Shown here: in pieces, positions 36,439 to 45,080 of the stretch | Position numbering within the stretch: position 1 is the first letter of the stretch | Layout of the letters: each line of letters starts with the position of its first letter | NCBI RefSeq assembly: GCF_001425005.1 | Contig: NZ_LMDB01000012.1 | Span: 901,407 to 965,406, forward strand | Direction: 5' to 3' | DNA from: Duganella sp. Root336D2 | GTDB lineage: Bacteria; Pseudomonadota; Gammaproteobacteria; Burkholderiales; Burkholderiaceae_D | DNA length: 64,000 bases | Translations under genes and position numbers: made by a program | Notes under the pieces: model-generated | Database searches by the model: none | Told to the model about the DNA's origin: nothing | Seen by the model: only the letters and a program-made list of their open reading frames with translations

Positions 36439-36747
36439 CTGTACAACCAGCTCCGGGTTACCGCCCTGATTGCCGAACGGGATGAAATTCGTTACACCCC
36501 GGCCGGCCTGCCGATTGTGAATGCAAGCTTGCAGCACAGTTCGCAGCAGACAGAGGCAGGCATTGCCCGACTGAGCGAGTTTGAGATCCCTGCCGTTGCG
36601 GCAGGCGAGTTGTCAAAACGCTTCAGTCAGGCGCCCCTTGGAGGCTTGTACGAGTTCACCGGTTTCCTGGCCAAGAAGAACCGCAATAGCAGAACCCTGG
36701 TGTTTCACATCATTGATTTTCGTGCTGCCCAAGCAGCGCACATTTAA
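36439..36747 (+). CDS. priB: Primosomal replication protein N (PriB), CTG start
   Basis: Single-stranded-DNA-binding OB-fold protein that helps PriA restart forks. The reading NQLRVTALIAERDEIRYTPA, then LPIVNASLQHSS and FTGFLAKKNRNSRTLVFHI, is the betaproteobacterial PriB pattern, about 102 residues. Between the in-frame rpsF stop and the GTG at 36517 there is no ATG, GTG or TTG; starting at GTG would delete the first beta-strands. CTG at 36439 sits six bases after AGGAGA and restores the full N-terminus, so a CTG start is preferred. Confidence 0.85.
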   Translation: MYNQLRVTALIAERDEIRYTPAGLPIVNASLQHSSQQTEAGIARLSEFEIPAVAAGELSKRFSQAPLGGLYEFTGFLAKKNRNSRTLVFHIIDFRAAQAAHI

Positions 36748-36762
36748 ATACAGGAGCCTAAA

Positions 36763-37053
36763 ATGGCATTCGGTAAAAAGTTCGACAAAAACAAGCTCAA
36801 GCTGAAAGAAAAGCGCAAGCAACAAAATCCACTGTTCAAGCGCAAGAAGTTCTGCCGCTTCACCGCAGCTCACGTTGAGCAAGTGGACTACAAAGACGTA
36901 GACACCCTGAAAGATTTCGTCCAGGAAAACGGCAAGATCATGCCAGCACGCCTGACCGGCACCAAGGCGCACTACCAGCGTCAAGTTGACACCGCGATCA
37001 AGCGCGCCCGCTACCTGGCCCTGCTGCCGTACACCGATCTGCACCACGCTTAA
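36763..37053 (+). CDS. rpsR: 30S ribosomal protein S18
   Basis: Partner of S6 on the 30S platform. It has 96 residues, N-terminally basic ([20 protein letters not shown]), then [21 protein letters not shown] and the core [20 protein letters not shown]. This is longer than E. coli S18 (75 residues) because of the N-terminal extension common in betaproteobacteria. Confidence 0.98.
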   Translation: MAFGKKFDKNKLKLKEKRKQQNPLFKRKKFCRFTAAHVEQVDYKDVDTLKDFVQENGKIMPARLTGTKAHYQRQVDTAIKRARYLALLPYTDLHHA

Positions 37054-37087
37054 TTAGCGATCAGATCAGAGATCCTGGAGAAATAAT

Positions 37088-37540
37088 ATGCAAATCATCC
37101 TTTTGGAAAAAGTTGTTAACGTCGGCAACCTGGGCGACGTGGTGAAAGTGAAAGACGGCTACGCCCGTAACTTCCTGATCCCTCAGAAACTGGCACGCCG
37201 CGCTACCGCTGCTGCTGTTGCTGAATTCGAAGCCAAGCGCGCTGAACTGGAAAAAGCTGCTGCCGCCAAGCTGGCTGCTGCCCAAGCCCAAGGCGAAAAG
37301 CTGAACGGCATGACCGTGACCGTATCGCAGAAAGCCGGCGTTGACGGCCGTCTGTTCGGTTCCGTGACCAACTTCGACATCGCTGAAGCCCTGACCAAAG
37401 CTGGCTTCGCAGTGGAAAAGTCCGCTGTGCGCCTGCCAACCGGTCCTCTGAAGACCACCGGCGAGTTCCCAGTGGCCGTGGCCCTGCACACCGACGTCGT
37501 GGCGGAAGTGACCGTAGCTGTTGTTGGCGAAGCTGCTTAA
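37088..37540 (+). CDS. rplI: 50S ribosomal protein L9
   Basis: Binds 23S rRNA near the L1 stalk. It has 150 residues with the N-terminal signature [36 protein letters not shown], a long central helix and the C-terminal domain. Last gene before a terminator. Confidence 0.98.
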   Translation: MQIILLEKVVNVGNLGDVVKVKDGYARNFLIPQKLARRATAAAVAEFEAKRAELEKAAAAKLAAAQAQGEKLNGMTVTVSQKAGVDGRLFGSVTNFDIAEALTKAGFAVEKSAVRLPTGPLKTTGEFPVAVALHTDVVAEVTVAVVGEAA

Positions 37541-37557
37541 TCAGCGTCGTAAATACA

Positions 37558-37588
37558 GCAAAAAAGCCGGGTTCGCCCGGCTTTTTTT
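37558..37588 (+). terminator. Terminator of the rpsF-rplI operon
   Basis: AAAAAAGCCGGG-TTCG-CCCGGCTTTTTTT: a 12-bp stem on a UUCG tetraloop, symmetrical enough to work in both directions. Confidence 0.95.
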
Positions 37589-37623
37589 ATTTCCAGGGAT
37601 TCTTACGGCGTTGCCGAAGCAGG

Positions 37624-37629
37624 TATAAT
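37624..37629 (+). promoter_or_regulatory. dnaB -10 hexamer, leaderless arrangement
   Basis: A perfect TATAAT ends 7 nt before ATG 37637. The -35 region is weak. Start of transcription near 37636 would give a leaderless mRNA. Confidence 0.45.
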
Positions 37630-37636
37630 GCGCGCC

Positions 37637-39028
37637 ATGAACGCCGCACCCCAGTCCGACCCACAAGTCGATTCCCTCCGCATCCCGCCGCACTCGATCG
37701 AGGCAGAGCAATCTGTCATCGGTGGTTTGTTGCGCGACAACGCGGCGTGGGACCGTATTGCGGACTTCATGAATGCGGAAGACTTCTACCGCTACGACCA
37801 CCGCATCATCTTCGAGCAGATGGTGCGCCTGATTAACTCGGGCAAGCCGGCTGACGTGGTAACCGTGTTCGAAGCGCTCAGCATGCTGGGCAAGGCGGAA
37901 GAGGTGGGCGGCATGGCCTACCTGAACGCCATGGCGCAAAACACGCCCTCGGCCGCGAATATCCGCCGTTATGCCGAAATCGTGCGCGACCGCGGCGTGC
38001 TGCGCAAGCTGATCACGGTAGCCGACGAAGTGTCGGGCAATGCCTTCAGCCCGCAAGGCAAGGAAGTGAAGCAGATCCTGGACGAGGCGGAATCGAAGAT
38101 CTTTGCCATCGCCGAAGCCGGCTCGCGCGGCGCCGCCGGCTGGCTGCCGGTGCAGCCCCTGCTGACCCAGGTGGTGGAGCGCATCGATGAACTGTATTCG
38201 CGCGATAGCGGCTCCGAAATCACCGGCGTGCCGACCGGCTGGACCGACCTGGACAGGATGACTTCCGGCCTGCAGCCGGGCGACATGGTGGTCGTGGCGG
38301 GGCGTCCATCCATGGGCAAGACCGCTTTCTCGATGAACATCGCCGAAAACGTGGCGGTGGAGGCCGGCCTGCCGGTCGCCGTGTTCTCGATGGAGATGGG
38401 CGGCGTGCAGCTGGCCATGCGTATGCTCGGTTCGGTAGGCATGCTGGACCAGCACCGCCTGCGTACCGGCAAGCTGATCGACGAGGATTGGCCGCGCCTG
38501 ACGCACGCCATCCAGAAGATGAATGACGCCCAGGTCTATATCGACGAGACCCCGGCACTGAACCCGATCGAGATGCGCGCCCGTGCGCGCCGCCTGGCCC
38601 GCCAATGCGGCAAGCTGGGCCTGATCGTGGTCGACTACCTGCAGCTGATGCAGGGCAGCCAGCCGGGCGACAACCGCTCGGCCGAGATCTCCGAGATCTC
38701 GCGCTCCCTGAAGGGCCTGGCCAAAGAGCTGCATTGCCCCGTCATTGCGCTCTCCCAGCTGAACCGATCGCTGGAACAACGTCCCAATAAACGTCCCGTC
38801 ATGTCCGACCTGCGCGAATCCGGCGCTATCGAGCAGGACGCCGACGTGATCATTTTCCTGTATCGCGACGAAGTCTATAACCCGGACTCGCCGGATAAAG
38901 GCACCGCCGAAATCATTATCGGCAAGCAGCGTAACGGTCCAATCGGGGCGATCCGCCTGACCTGGATCGGTGCGTACACCAAGTTTGGCAATTACACCGG
39001 TAACCTGTCGATCTACCAAGGCGACTGA
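37637..39028 (+). CDS. dnaB: Replicative DNA helicase
   Basis: Hexameric 5'-3' helicase of the replisome. The N-terminal domain (about 15-120) begins IPPHSIEAEQSVIGGLL; the RecA-like motor has Walker A GRPSMGKTAFSMNIAE, Walker B LIVVDYLQLMQG and SDLRESGAIEQDADVIIFLYR. It has 463 residues from ATG 37637 (MNAAPQ). An ATG three codons earlier shares bases with the TATAAT and is less likely. No intein is present. Confidence 0.96.
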   Translation: MNAAPQSDPQVDSLRIPPHSIEAEQSVIGGLLRDNAAWDRIADFMNAEDFYRYDHRIIFEQMVRLINSGKPADVVTVFEALSMLGKAEEVGGMAYLNAMAQNTPSAANIRRYAEIVRDRGVLRKLITVADEVSGNAFSPQGKEVKQILDEAESKIFAIAEAGSRGAAGWLPVQPLLTQVVERIDELYSRDSGSEITGVPTGWTDLDRMTSGLQPGDMVVVAGRPSMGKTAFSMNIAENVAVEAGLPVAVFSMEMGGVQLAMRMLGSVGMLDQHRLRTGKLIDEDWPRLTHAIQKMNDAQVYIDETPALNPIEMRARARRLARQCGKLGLIVVDYLQLMQGSQPGDNRSAEISEISRSLKGLAKELHCPVIALSQLNRSLEQRPNKRPVMSDLRESGAIEQDADVIIFLYRDEVYNPDSPDKGTAEIIIGKQRNGPIGAIRLTWIGAYTKFGNYTGNLSIYQGD

Positions 39029-39094
39029 TTACCAGGCGGGCCACGCTGGGTGGCCATGCTGCAGTACCAACGAATCAACCAACGGAGAACAAAA

Positions 39095-39721
39095 ATGTTT
39101 GGACGCTTGATGCCCTCGGAGGGCAAATTCTTTGACATGTTTAACCAGCATGCCGAACTTTGCGTCAAGGGCGCCAAAGAAATGCTGGGCCTGATGGCCA
39201 ACTTCGACGACCTGGAAAACCGTGTCCACGCCATCGAAAGCATTGAAAAACAGGCTGACAAGATCACCTACCAGGCGGTAGACCTGCTGCACAAAACCTT
39301 CATCACCCCGCTCGACCGCGATGACATCCACAAGCTGATCACCCGCATGGACGACATCCTGGACCTGATGGAAGACGCCGCCCAGACCGTATCGCTGTAC
39401 GACCTGCATTCCGTGACCCCGGAAGCCAAGCGCCTGGCCGAACTGGTGCTGGCTTGCTGCGAGAAGGTGAAGGATGCCGTGGCCCTGCTGTCGAACATGG
39501 ACAACGCCTCCAAGATCGTCAGCATCTGCGAAGAAATCGACCGCCTGGAATCGGATGCCGACCACGTGATGCGCGCTGCCATGTCCAAGCTGTTCCGCGA
39601 TGAACCGGATGTGCGCAACCTGATCAAGATGAAGGCGATCTACGAGATCCTGGAAACCGTCACCGACCGCTGCGAAGATGTTGCCAACATCATCGAAGGC
39701 ATCATCGTCGAAAACGCATAA
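39095..39721 (+). CDS. DUF47 / PhoU-like phosphate-transport accessory protein
   Basis: All-helical protein of 208 residues of the DUF47 (Pit accessory) family: FDMFNQHAELCVKGAKEML, CEEIDRLESDADHVMRAAM and YEILETVTDRCEDVANIIEG. The family is thought to regulate Pit transporters and to bind metals through acidic clusters. The start MFGRLMPSEGKFF has CGGAGAACA before it. It is 16 nt upstream of the Pit gene, the usual pairing. Confidence 0.92.
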   Translation: MFGRLMPSEGKFFDMFNQHAELCVKGAKEMLGLMANFDDLENRVHAIESIEKQADKITYQAVDLLHKTFITPLDRDDIHKLITRMDDILDLMEDAAQTVSLYDLHSVTPEAKRLAELVLACCEKVKDAVALLSNMDNASKIVSICEEIDRLESDADHVMRAAMSKLFRDEPDVRNLIKMKAIYEILETVTDRCEDVANIIEGIIVENA

Positions 39722-39737
39722 TTAAAAAGATCATTTC

Positions 39738-40748
39738 ATGAGCAACCTCGAAATTAGCATCTGGGCGCTGGGGGCACTGGTCTTCCTCGCACTGGTGTTC
39801 GACTTCATGAACGGCTTCCACGATGCCGCCAATGCGATCGCCACGGTGGTATCCACCGGTGTGCTGAAACCGCAGACCGCCGTGATGATGGCTGCCTTCT
39901 TCAACTTCGTCGCGATCTTCGTGGTCGGCCTGAAAGTGGCCACCACCATCGGCAAGGGTACGATCGAACCCACGGTGATCGACCACTATGTGATCTTCGG
40001 GGCGCTGATCGGGGCGATTGTCTGGAACGTGATCACCTGGTACTACGGCATTCCGTCTTCGTCCTCGCACGCGCTGATCGGCGGCCTGGTGGGTGCGGCG
40101 GTGGCCAAGTCCGGCACCGGCGCGCTGATCTCCGGCGGCTTGATCAAGACGGTGGTGTTCATCGTCGTGGCGCCGCTGCTGGGCTTTGTGCTTGGTTCGC
40201 TGATCATGCTGATCGTGTCGTGGGTCTTCGTGAAGTCGACGCCGCGCAAGGTTGACGGCTGGTTCCGCCGCCTGCAGCTGGTGTCCGCGGCCGGCTATTC
40301 GCTGGGTCACGGCGGCAACGACGCGCAGAAAACCATGGGCATCATCTGGATGCTGCTGATCGCTTCCGGCCACGTGGCTGCCGGCGACACGGCGCCGCCG
40401 GTGTGGGTCATCGTGTCCTGCTACGGCGCGATCTCGTTCGGCACCCTGTTCGGCGGCTGGCGTATCGTCAAGACCATGGGCCAGAAGATCACCAAGCTGA
40501 AACCGGTGGGCGGCTTCTGCGCCGAAACCGGCGGTGCGATCACCCTGCTGATGGCGTCCTTCTGGGGCGTGCCTGTCTCCACCACCCACACCATCACCGG
40601 CGCGATCGTCGGCGTCGGCTCGGCGCAGAAGATGTCGGCCGTGCGCTGGGGCGTGGCGGGCAATATCGTGTGGGCGTGGATCTTCACCATTCCGGCTTCC
40701 GCGTTTGTTGCGGCGGTGGCCTGGTGGGTCGGTAAGCACATCATGTAA
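39738..40748 (+). CDS. Low-affinity inorganic phosphate transporter, Pit family
   Basis: Proton-coupled importer of metal-phosphate. It has 336 residues and about ten hydrophobic segments. The duplicated PHO-4 signatures are FDFMNGFHDAANAIATVV and, in the second half, VSAAGYSLGHGGNDAQKTMG; the SSHALIGGLVGAA and STTHTITGAIVGVGS segments mark the repeat. Co-transcribed with the DUF47 gene and followed by a terminator. Confidence 0.94.
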   Translation: MSNLEISIWALGALVFLALVFDFMNGFHDAANAIATVVSTGVLKPQTAVMMAAFFNFVAIFVVGLKVATTIGKGTIEPTVIDHYVIFGALIGAIVWNVITWYYGIPSSSSHALIGGLVGAAVAKSGTGALISGGLIKTVVFIVVAPLLGFVLGSLIMLIVSWVFVKSTPRKVDGWFRRLQLVSAAGYSLGHGGNDAQKTMGIIWMLLIASGHVAAGDTAPPVWVIVSCYGAISFGTLFGGWRIVKTMGQKITKLKPVGGFCAETGGAITLLMASFWGVPVSTTHTITGAIVGVGSAQKMSAVRWGVAGNIVWAWIFTIPASAFVAAVAWWVGKHIM

Positions 40749-40754
40749 TTCCGG

Positions 40755-40782
40755 AAGGGGCGCTGCGGCGCCCCTTTATTTT
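40755..40782 (+). terminator. Terminator of the DUF47-Pit operon
   Basis: GGGGCGC (40757-40763) and GCGCCCC (40768-40774) around TGCG, then TTTATTTT. Confidence 0.9.
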
Positions 40783-40783
40783 G

Positions 40784-40816
40784 TCGACAGTGTCTCAGAA
40801 TTGGGATATATTCCCA
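40784..40816 (+). promoter_or_regulatory. Autoregulated promoter of the XRE-cupin gene
   Basis: TCGACA (40784-40789), 17-bp spacer, TATATT (40807-40812). The palindrome TGGGA-TATAT-TCCCA (40802-40816) covers the -10, and the ATG follows 7 nt after it. Confidence 0.7.
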
Positions 40817-40819
40817 GTT

Positions 40820-41380
40820 ATGGGAAATTCATTTGAAGACCGCCTGGTGCGGCGCCTGGCCGGTTTGCGCGAAGAGCGTGCGCTGTCGCTGGAAGAACTG
40901 GCCACGCACAGCGGCATCAGCCGCGCCACCTTGTCGCGCCTGGAGCGCGGCGAAACCAGCCCGACGGCGGAAATGCTGGGCAAGCTGTGCGCCGTATATG
41001 GCATGCCGATGTCGCGCCTGATCGCGGAAGTCGAGCTGGCGCCGGTGCAATTGATCCGCCGCCAGGAACAGGCGCAATGGCACGATCCTGCCACCGGCTT
41101 CGTGCGCCGCATGGTATCGCCGCCGGCGCGCGGCTTCAAGGCGGAGATGATCGAGGGGCGGCTGCCGCCCGGCGCAGTGATCGATTACGCGCAACCGCCG
41201 GTGCGCGGCCTGGAGCAGCATATGTGGATGCTGTCCGGCGCGCTCGATTACACCATCGACGGCAGCACGCACCGGCTGCAGCCGGGCGATTGCCTGCGCT
41301 TTCACCTGTACGGCGCGACGCGCTTTTCCTGTCCCGGCCCCGAATCGGCCCATTACCTGATTGCGATATGCGAACCATAG
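40820..41380 (+). CDS. XRE-family regulator with C-terminal cupin domain
   Basis: Transcription regulator of 186 residues: helix-turn-helix (about 5-62, RRLAGLREERALSLEELATH and SGISRATLSRLERGETSPTA) followed by a cupin (about 85-185, LEQHMWMLSGALDYTIDGST, LQPGDCLRFHL). Such proteins often repress a neighbouring enzyme gene and sense a small molecule in the cupin. The ATG at 40820 is preferred over a TTG at 40781 because the latter lies in the promoter. The last 13 bases overlap the double-GNAT gene, so the two are co-expressed. Confidence 0.88.
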   Translation: MGNSFEDRLVRRLAGLREERALSLEELATHSGISRATLSRLERGETSPTAEMLGKLCAVYGMPMSRLIAEVELAPVQLIRRQEQAQWHDPATGFVRRMVSPPARGFKAEMIEGRLPPGAVIDYAQPPVRGLEQHMWMLSGALDYTIDGSTHRLQPGDCLRFHLYGATRFSCPGPESAHYLIAICEP

Positions 41381-42330
41381 AAGAACTGGATGGCGCCGGC
41401 CTGCTGGCGCACGCCGACCAACTGGCGGAAGTACTGCGGGCCTGCGTGCTGGCCGGCGCCAGTGTCGGCTTCGAGCTGCCATGCCCGCATGAAGAGACGC
41501 GCGCGTTCTGGCAGGGCCTGCACAGCGCGACAGAGCGCGGCGAGCGCCGCCTGTTCATCGTGCGCGGCGATGACGGCCGGATCGACGGGACGCTGCAGCT
41601 GGTATTGGCCGGCATGCCGAATGGCCGCCATCGCGCCGAACTGTCGAAGATGCTGGTGCACCCGCGTGCACGGCGCCAAGGCCTGGCGCAGGCACTGGTC
41701 CTGCACGCCGAAGCGGTCGCGCGCGAACAGGGCCGCACGCTGCTGGTCCTCGATACCTGCAGCGGCGAACCGGCCGAAGGCATGTACCTGAAGCTGGGCT
41801 ACCAACGCTGCGGCGAGATCCCCCAGTTCGCCACCATGCCCGATGGCCGCCTGGGCGCAGCAACCTTCATGTACAAGCTGCTGCCGCGCGTGGCGGCGGC
41901 CGATCCGGGCGCCCCGGAATCAGTCGCGCTGATGGCGGAGCTGGACGGCACGCTGCGGGCGCTGACCGGCGACAGCGGCCGCACCCGGTTCAGCGCGCAA
42001 GACGCACGCGGCGCGGCCGGCCGCTTCGCGCTGGCGCGCGACGCGCAAGGCCGGGCAGTCGGCTGCGGTGCGTTGCGGCCGCTGGACGACAACGTGGCGG
42101 AGATCAAGCGCATGTATGCGCGGCCCGGCAGCAAGGGCATCGGCAGTGCCGTACTGGCGTGGCTGGAAGCGGAAGCGCGCCTGATCGGCTATCGCGCGCT
42201 GCGGCTGGAAACGCGGCTGGTGAACACGCGCGCCGTGCGGTTTTACCTGGCGCACGGCTACCGGCGCACGGAGAATTTCGGACGCTACGCCGGCAATCCC
42301 GCCGCGGCCTGCTTCGAGAAAGCCCTTTAA
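41368..42330 (+). CDS. Tandem GNAT acetyltransferase (two domains)
   Basis: A 320-residue protein with two GNAT folds. Domain 1 (about 1-170) has the acetyl-CoA motif region LSKMLVHPRARRQGLAQALV; domain 2 (about 185-320) has IKRMYARPGSKGIGSAVLAW and a NTRAVRFYLAHGY tail. Acceptor substrate unknown. It is translationally coupled to the XRE-cupin regulator, which probably controls it. Its end overlaps the VOC gene tail to tail by 4 bp. Confidence 0.88.
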   Translation: MRTIEELDGAGLLAHADQLAEVLRACVLAGASVGFELPCPHEETRAFWQGLHSATERGERRLFIVRGDDGRIDGTLQLVLAGMPNGRHRAELSKMLVHPRARRQGLAQALVLHAEAVAREQGRTLLVLDTCSGEPAEGMYLKLGYQRCGEIPQFATMPDGRLGAATFMYKLLPRVAAADPGAPESVALMAELDGTLRALTGDSGRTRFSAQDARGAAGRFALARDAQGRAVGCGALRPLDDNVAEIKRMYARPGSKGIGSAVLAWLEAEARLIGYRALRLETRLVNTRAVRFYLAHGYRRTENFGRYAGNPAAACFEKAL

Positions 42331-42728
42331 GCCGGATCGTGGCAGACCACGCCCAGCTTGTTCCCGTCGGGATCGCGGAAGTAGGCGCCGTAGTAGTTGG
42401 CGTGGTAGTGCGGGCGCAGGCTGGGCGGACCTTCGCACGCACCGCCGTTTGCCAGTGCGGCGGCGTAGGCCGCATCGACCGCGGCGCGCGAGGGCGCCAG
42501 CAAGGCCACCATCTGGCCATTGCCGATCGCGGCGGGGGCGCCGTCGTAAGGGCTGCCGATCAGGAACAGCGGGCGGCCGCCTGCGGCAGGCTGCCAGCCG
42601 GCCCAGGGCCGTGTCTCGTCGCGAAAACGCAGGCTGTTGCCCAGCGCCGCCATCACGGCGCCATGAAAACGGAAGGCTGCGTCGAAGTCGGCGACGCCCA
42701 GGAAAGTATGGGAAATCATTTGATGCAC
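42327..42728 (-). CDS. VOC-superfamily (glyoxalase/dioxygenase-fold) protein
   Basis: A 133-residue single-chain vicinal-oxygen-chelate protein: ISHTFLGVADFDAAFRFHGA, PHYHANYYGAYFRDPDGNKL. Metal ligands are plausible at His and Glu-equivalent positions, but the enzymatic reaction cannot be assigned. Its start overlaps the end of the GspE-like gene by 13 bp on the same strand, so it could be its last operon gene. Confidence 0.85.
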   Translation of the reverse strand: MHQMISHTFLGVADFDAAFRFHGAVMAALGNSLRFRDETRPWAGWQPAAGGRPLFLIGSPYDGAPAAIGNGQMVALLAPSRAAVDAAYAAALANGGACEGPPSLRPHYHANYYGAYFRDPDGNKLGVVCHDPA

Positions 42729-45073
42729 ACCTGGCGCACGGCCTTGATATCGGTAATCCCGAGCAGGATCTTTTCGATCCCGTCCATTTTAAGCGTCAGC
42801 ATGCCATCCTCCAGCGCGGCGGCCAGCAACTGCGCCACCCGCGCATGTTCCTGCAGCAGCTTCTTGACGCGGTCGGTGCCGATCATCAGTTCGTGCAGGC
42901 CGACGCGGCCGCGGTAGCCCTTGTTGCACTGCTCGCAGCCGACTGGCCGGTACAGCGTGAAGCGCCCTTCGGCGTCGGCGTAGCGCTCGCGCCAGCCGGC
43001 CAGCACCTGCTGGCGCGCGGACAGGGCGTTGCCCTGGAAGGCGCTGGTGTTTTGCAGCTCTTCGCAATATTCCGACAGCAGCAGGTCCAGTTCCGCTTCG
43101 CCGGGATGGCAGGACTGCTTGCAGTTGACGCACAGGCGCTTGGCCAGGCGCTGCGCCAGGATGCCGAGCAGGGCATCGGCAAAATTGAACGGGTCCATGC
43201 CCATGTCCAGCAGGCGCACCACCGACTCCGGTGCGCTGTTGGTGTGCAGGGTGGAGAACACCAGGTGGCCGGTCAGCGAAGCTTCGATGCCCATGCTTAC
43301 GGTTTCCTTGTCGCGCATCTCGCCGACCATGATGATGTCGGGGTCGGCGCGCAGGAAAGCCCGCATCACGGTGGCGAATTCCAGCCCGGCCTTGCGGTTG
43401 ACCTGCACCTGGCGCAAACCTTTCTGCGTGATCTCCACCGGATCTTCGGCGGTCCAGATCTTGGTTTCCGGCGTGTTCAGGTAATTCAATACCGAGTGCA
43501 GCGTGGTGGTCTTGCCCGAGCCGGTCGGGCCGCAGACGAAGAACAGGCCATACGGCTTTTCCACCGTGGCGCGCAAGCGGTCCAGGTTGGCCGGCAGCAC
43601 GCCCAGCTTCTCGAGGGGGATCGGTTCGCCGGCCGCCAGGATGCGCATCACCACGTCCTCCACGCCGCCGGCGGAAGGGATGGTGGCCACGCGCAGTTCA
43701 ATGTCGAGCGGCCCGTATTTCTTGAATTTGATCTTGCCGTCCTGCGGCTTGCGGCGCTCGGAAATATCGAGGTCGCACATGATCTTGATGCGCGCCACCA
43801 TCGCGGCGCGGAAAGAGGCGGGCACCTCGATATACGGCACCAGCACGCCGTCCTTGCGGAAGCGGATGCCGGTCTTGCCCTTGCCCGGCAAGGGTTCGAT
43901 GTGGATGTCCGAGACGCCCTGGCGGTGGGCATCGATGATGATCTTGTTGAGCAGCTTGACCAGCTCGTTCTCCACCGCCTCCGACACTTCCTGCGGCGCA
44001 TCGCCTTCGTCTTCGCCATCGTTGCCCATGCCCGACAGCAGTTCATCCACGCTGGCCGAGCCGCCGGCGCCGAAGAACTGCGCCAGGGTCTGGGCAAATT
44101 CGGCGCGCGTGGTGACGCGATAGTTGACGTGCAGGCGCGGGAAGACCTGGTTGACGATGTGCGACTGCGTAATGCGGTCGGGATCGATGGTCAGCACCAG
44201 CAGGCCGTCGCGGTTTTCCTCCAGCGGCACCCAGCCCGATTCTTCGAGGTACTGCAGCGGCAGTTTCTTCAGCAGGTCGGCCGGGCGCACGCGGTCGGGA
44301 CGCGCCGGCTCGTAGGGGATGGTGTAGTACTTGGCCAGGGCGGCGCCGAGCACGGCGGGCTTGACGTGGAAGTCCTGCACCAGCACGGCTTCGACATCGG
44401 TTTCTTTTTCGCGTGCGCTGCGCAGGGCCTGCTCCAGCTCCTGCGGCGACAGCACGCTGTCGGCCACCAGCGCATCGTAGCGGGTACGCGGCAGCGGTGT
44501 CGCTTTCAGGCGCTGGCTGAAGGCCACGGCCAGGGTGTCGCCCAACTGGCGCACGCCTTCCAGCGCGATCGAGGAGAACGGCGCGCCGTCGCGCGTGTTG
44601 ATGAACTGGACCACGCCCAGCAGGCTGTCGTGCGCCAGCGACACCAGCGGCGCCACCAGCATCTGGCGCGTACGGTAGCCGGTGCGCTGGTCCACGCCCT
44701 GCTGGAAATGCAGCTCGGGCGAGATGCTGCGCAGTTCGTCGGCGTCGTAGACGTCGCGGATGTTCAGGGTCTGGCGCGACAAGGCCACATAGCCGGCAAT
44801 GCTGGAGGGATTGAGCGCCAGCTTCAGGTCGCGGAAGCTGGTCATGCCGGTTTTCACCTTCGACACGATGTAGTTCTTCTCGTGGTCCATGGCATACAGC
44901 GTGAAGCGGTCGCATTCGAACAGGTCGCAGAACTCCATGCCCAGGTCGAGCATGATCTCGTCCAGGTTGCTGGTGGCGTGGATTTTGGTGGTGACGGCCT
45001 GCAGCTTGCGGAAGAAGGCCAGGCGGCGCTCCGTCTCGGCGCCGGAGGCGGGCTGTTGATCGTATTCGCTCAT
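42716..45073 (-). CDS. GAF-domain fused GspE/PilB-type secretion ATPase
   Basis: A 785-residue protein. Order: GAF domain (about 20-190, TSNLDEIMLDLGMEFCDLF ... VAPLVSLAHDSLLGVVQFIN), a GspE N-terminal/MshEN-like domain (about 205-330), and a full T2SS/T4P ATPase. The ATPase has Walker A GPTGSGKTTTLHSVLN (about 514), the Asp box EDPVEI, Walker B DPDIIMVGEMRD, the His box HLVFSTLHTNSA, and two Cys pairs (CVNCKQSC and CEQC) for zinc. No pilus or secretin genes are nearby. The start at MSEYDQQP follows the MBL gene by 7 nt; a longer frame would overlap that gene. Confidence 0.9.
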   Translation of the reverse strand: MSEYDQQPASGAETERRLAFFRKLQAVTTKIHATSNLDEIMLDLGMEFCDLFECDRFTLYAMDHEKNYIVSKVKTGMTSFRDLKLALNPSSIAGYVALSRQTLNIRDVYDADELRSISPELHFQQGVDQRTGYRTRQMLVAPLVSLAHDSLLGVVQFINTRDGAPFSSIALEGVRQLGDTLAVAFSQRLKATPLPRTRYDALVADSVLSPQELEQALRSAREKETDVEAVLVQDFHVKPAVLGAALAKYYTIPYEPARPDRVRPADLLKKLPLQYLEESGWVPLEENRDGLLVLTIDPDRITQSHIVNQVFPRLHVNYRVTTRAEFAQTLAQFFGAGGSASVDELLSGMGNDGEDEGDAPQEVSEAVENELVKLLNKIIIDAHRQGVSDIHIEPLPGKGKTGIRFRKDGVLVPYIEVPASFRAAMVARIKIMCDLDISERRKPQDGKIKFKKYGPLDIELRVATIPSAGGVEDVVMRILAAGEPIPLEKLGVLPANLDRLRATVEKPYGLFFVCGPTGSGKTTTLHSVLNYLNTPETKIWTAEDPVEITQKGLRQVQVNRKAGLEFATVMRAFLRADPDIIMVGEMRDKETVSMGIEASLTGHLVFSTLHTNSAPESVVRLLDMGMDPFNFADALLGILAQRLAKRLCVNCKQSCHPGEAELDLLLSEYCEELQNTSAFQGNALSARQQVLAGWRERYADAEGRFTLYRPVGCEQCNKGYRGRVGLHELMIGTDRVKKLLQEHARVAQLLAAALEDGMLTLKMDGIEKILLGITDIKAVRQVCIK

Positions 45074-45080
45074 GCTTTGC

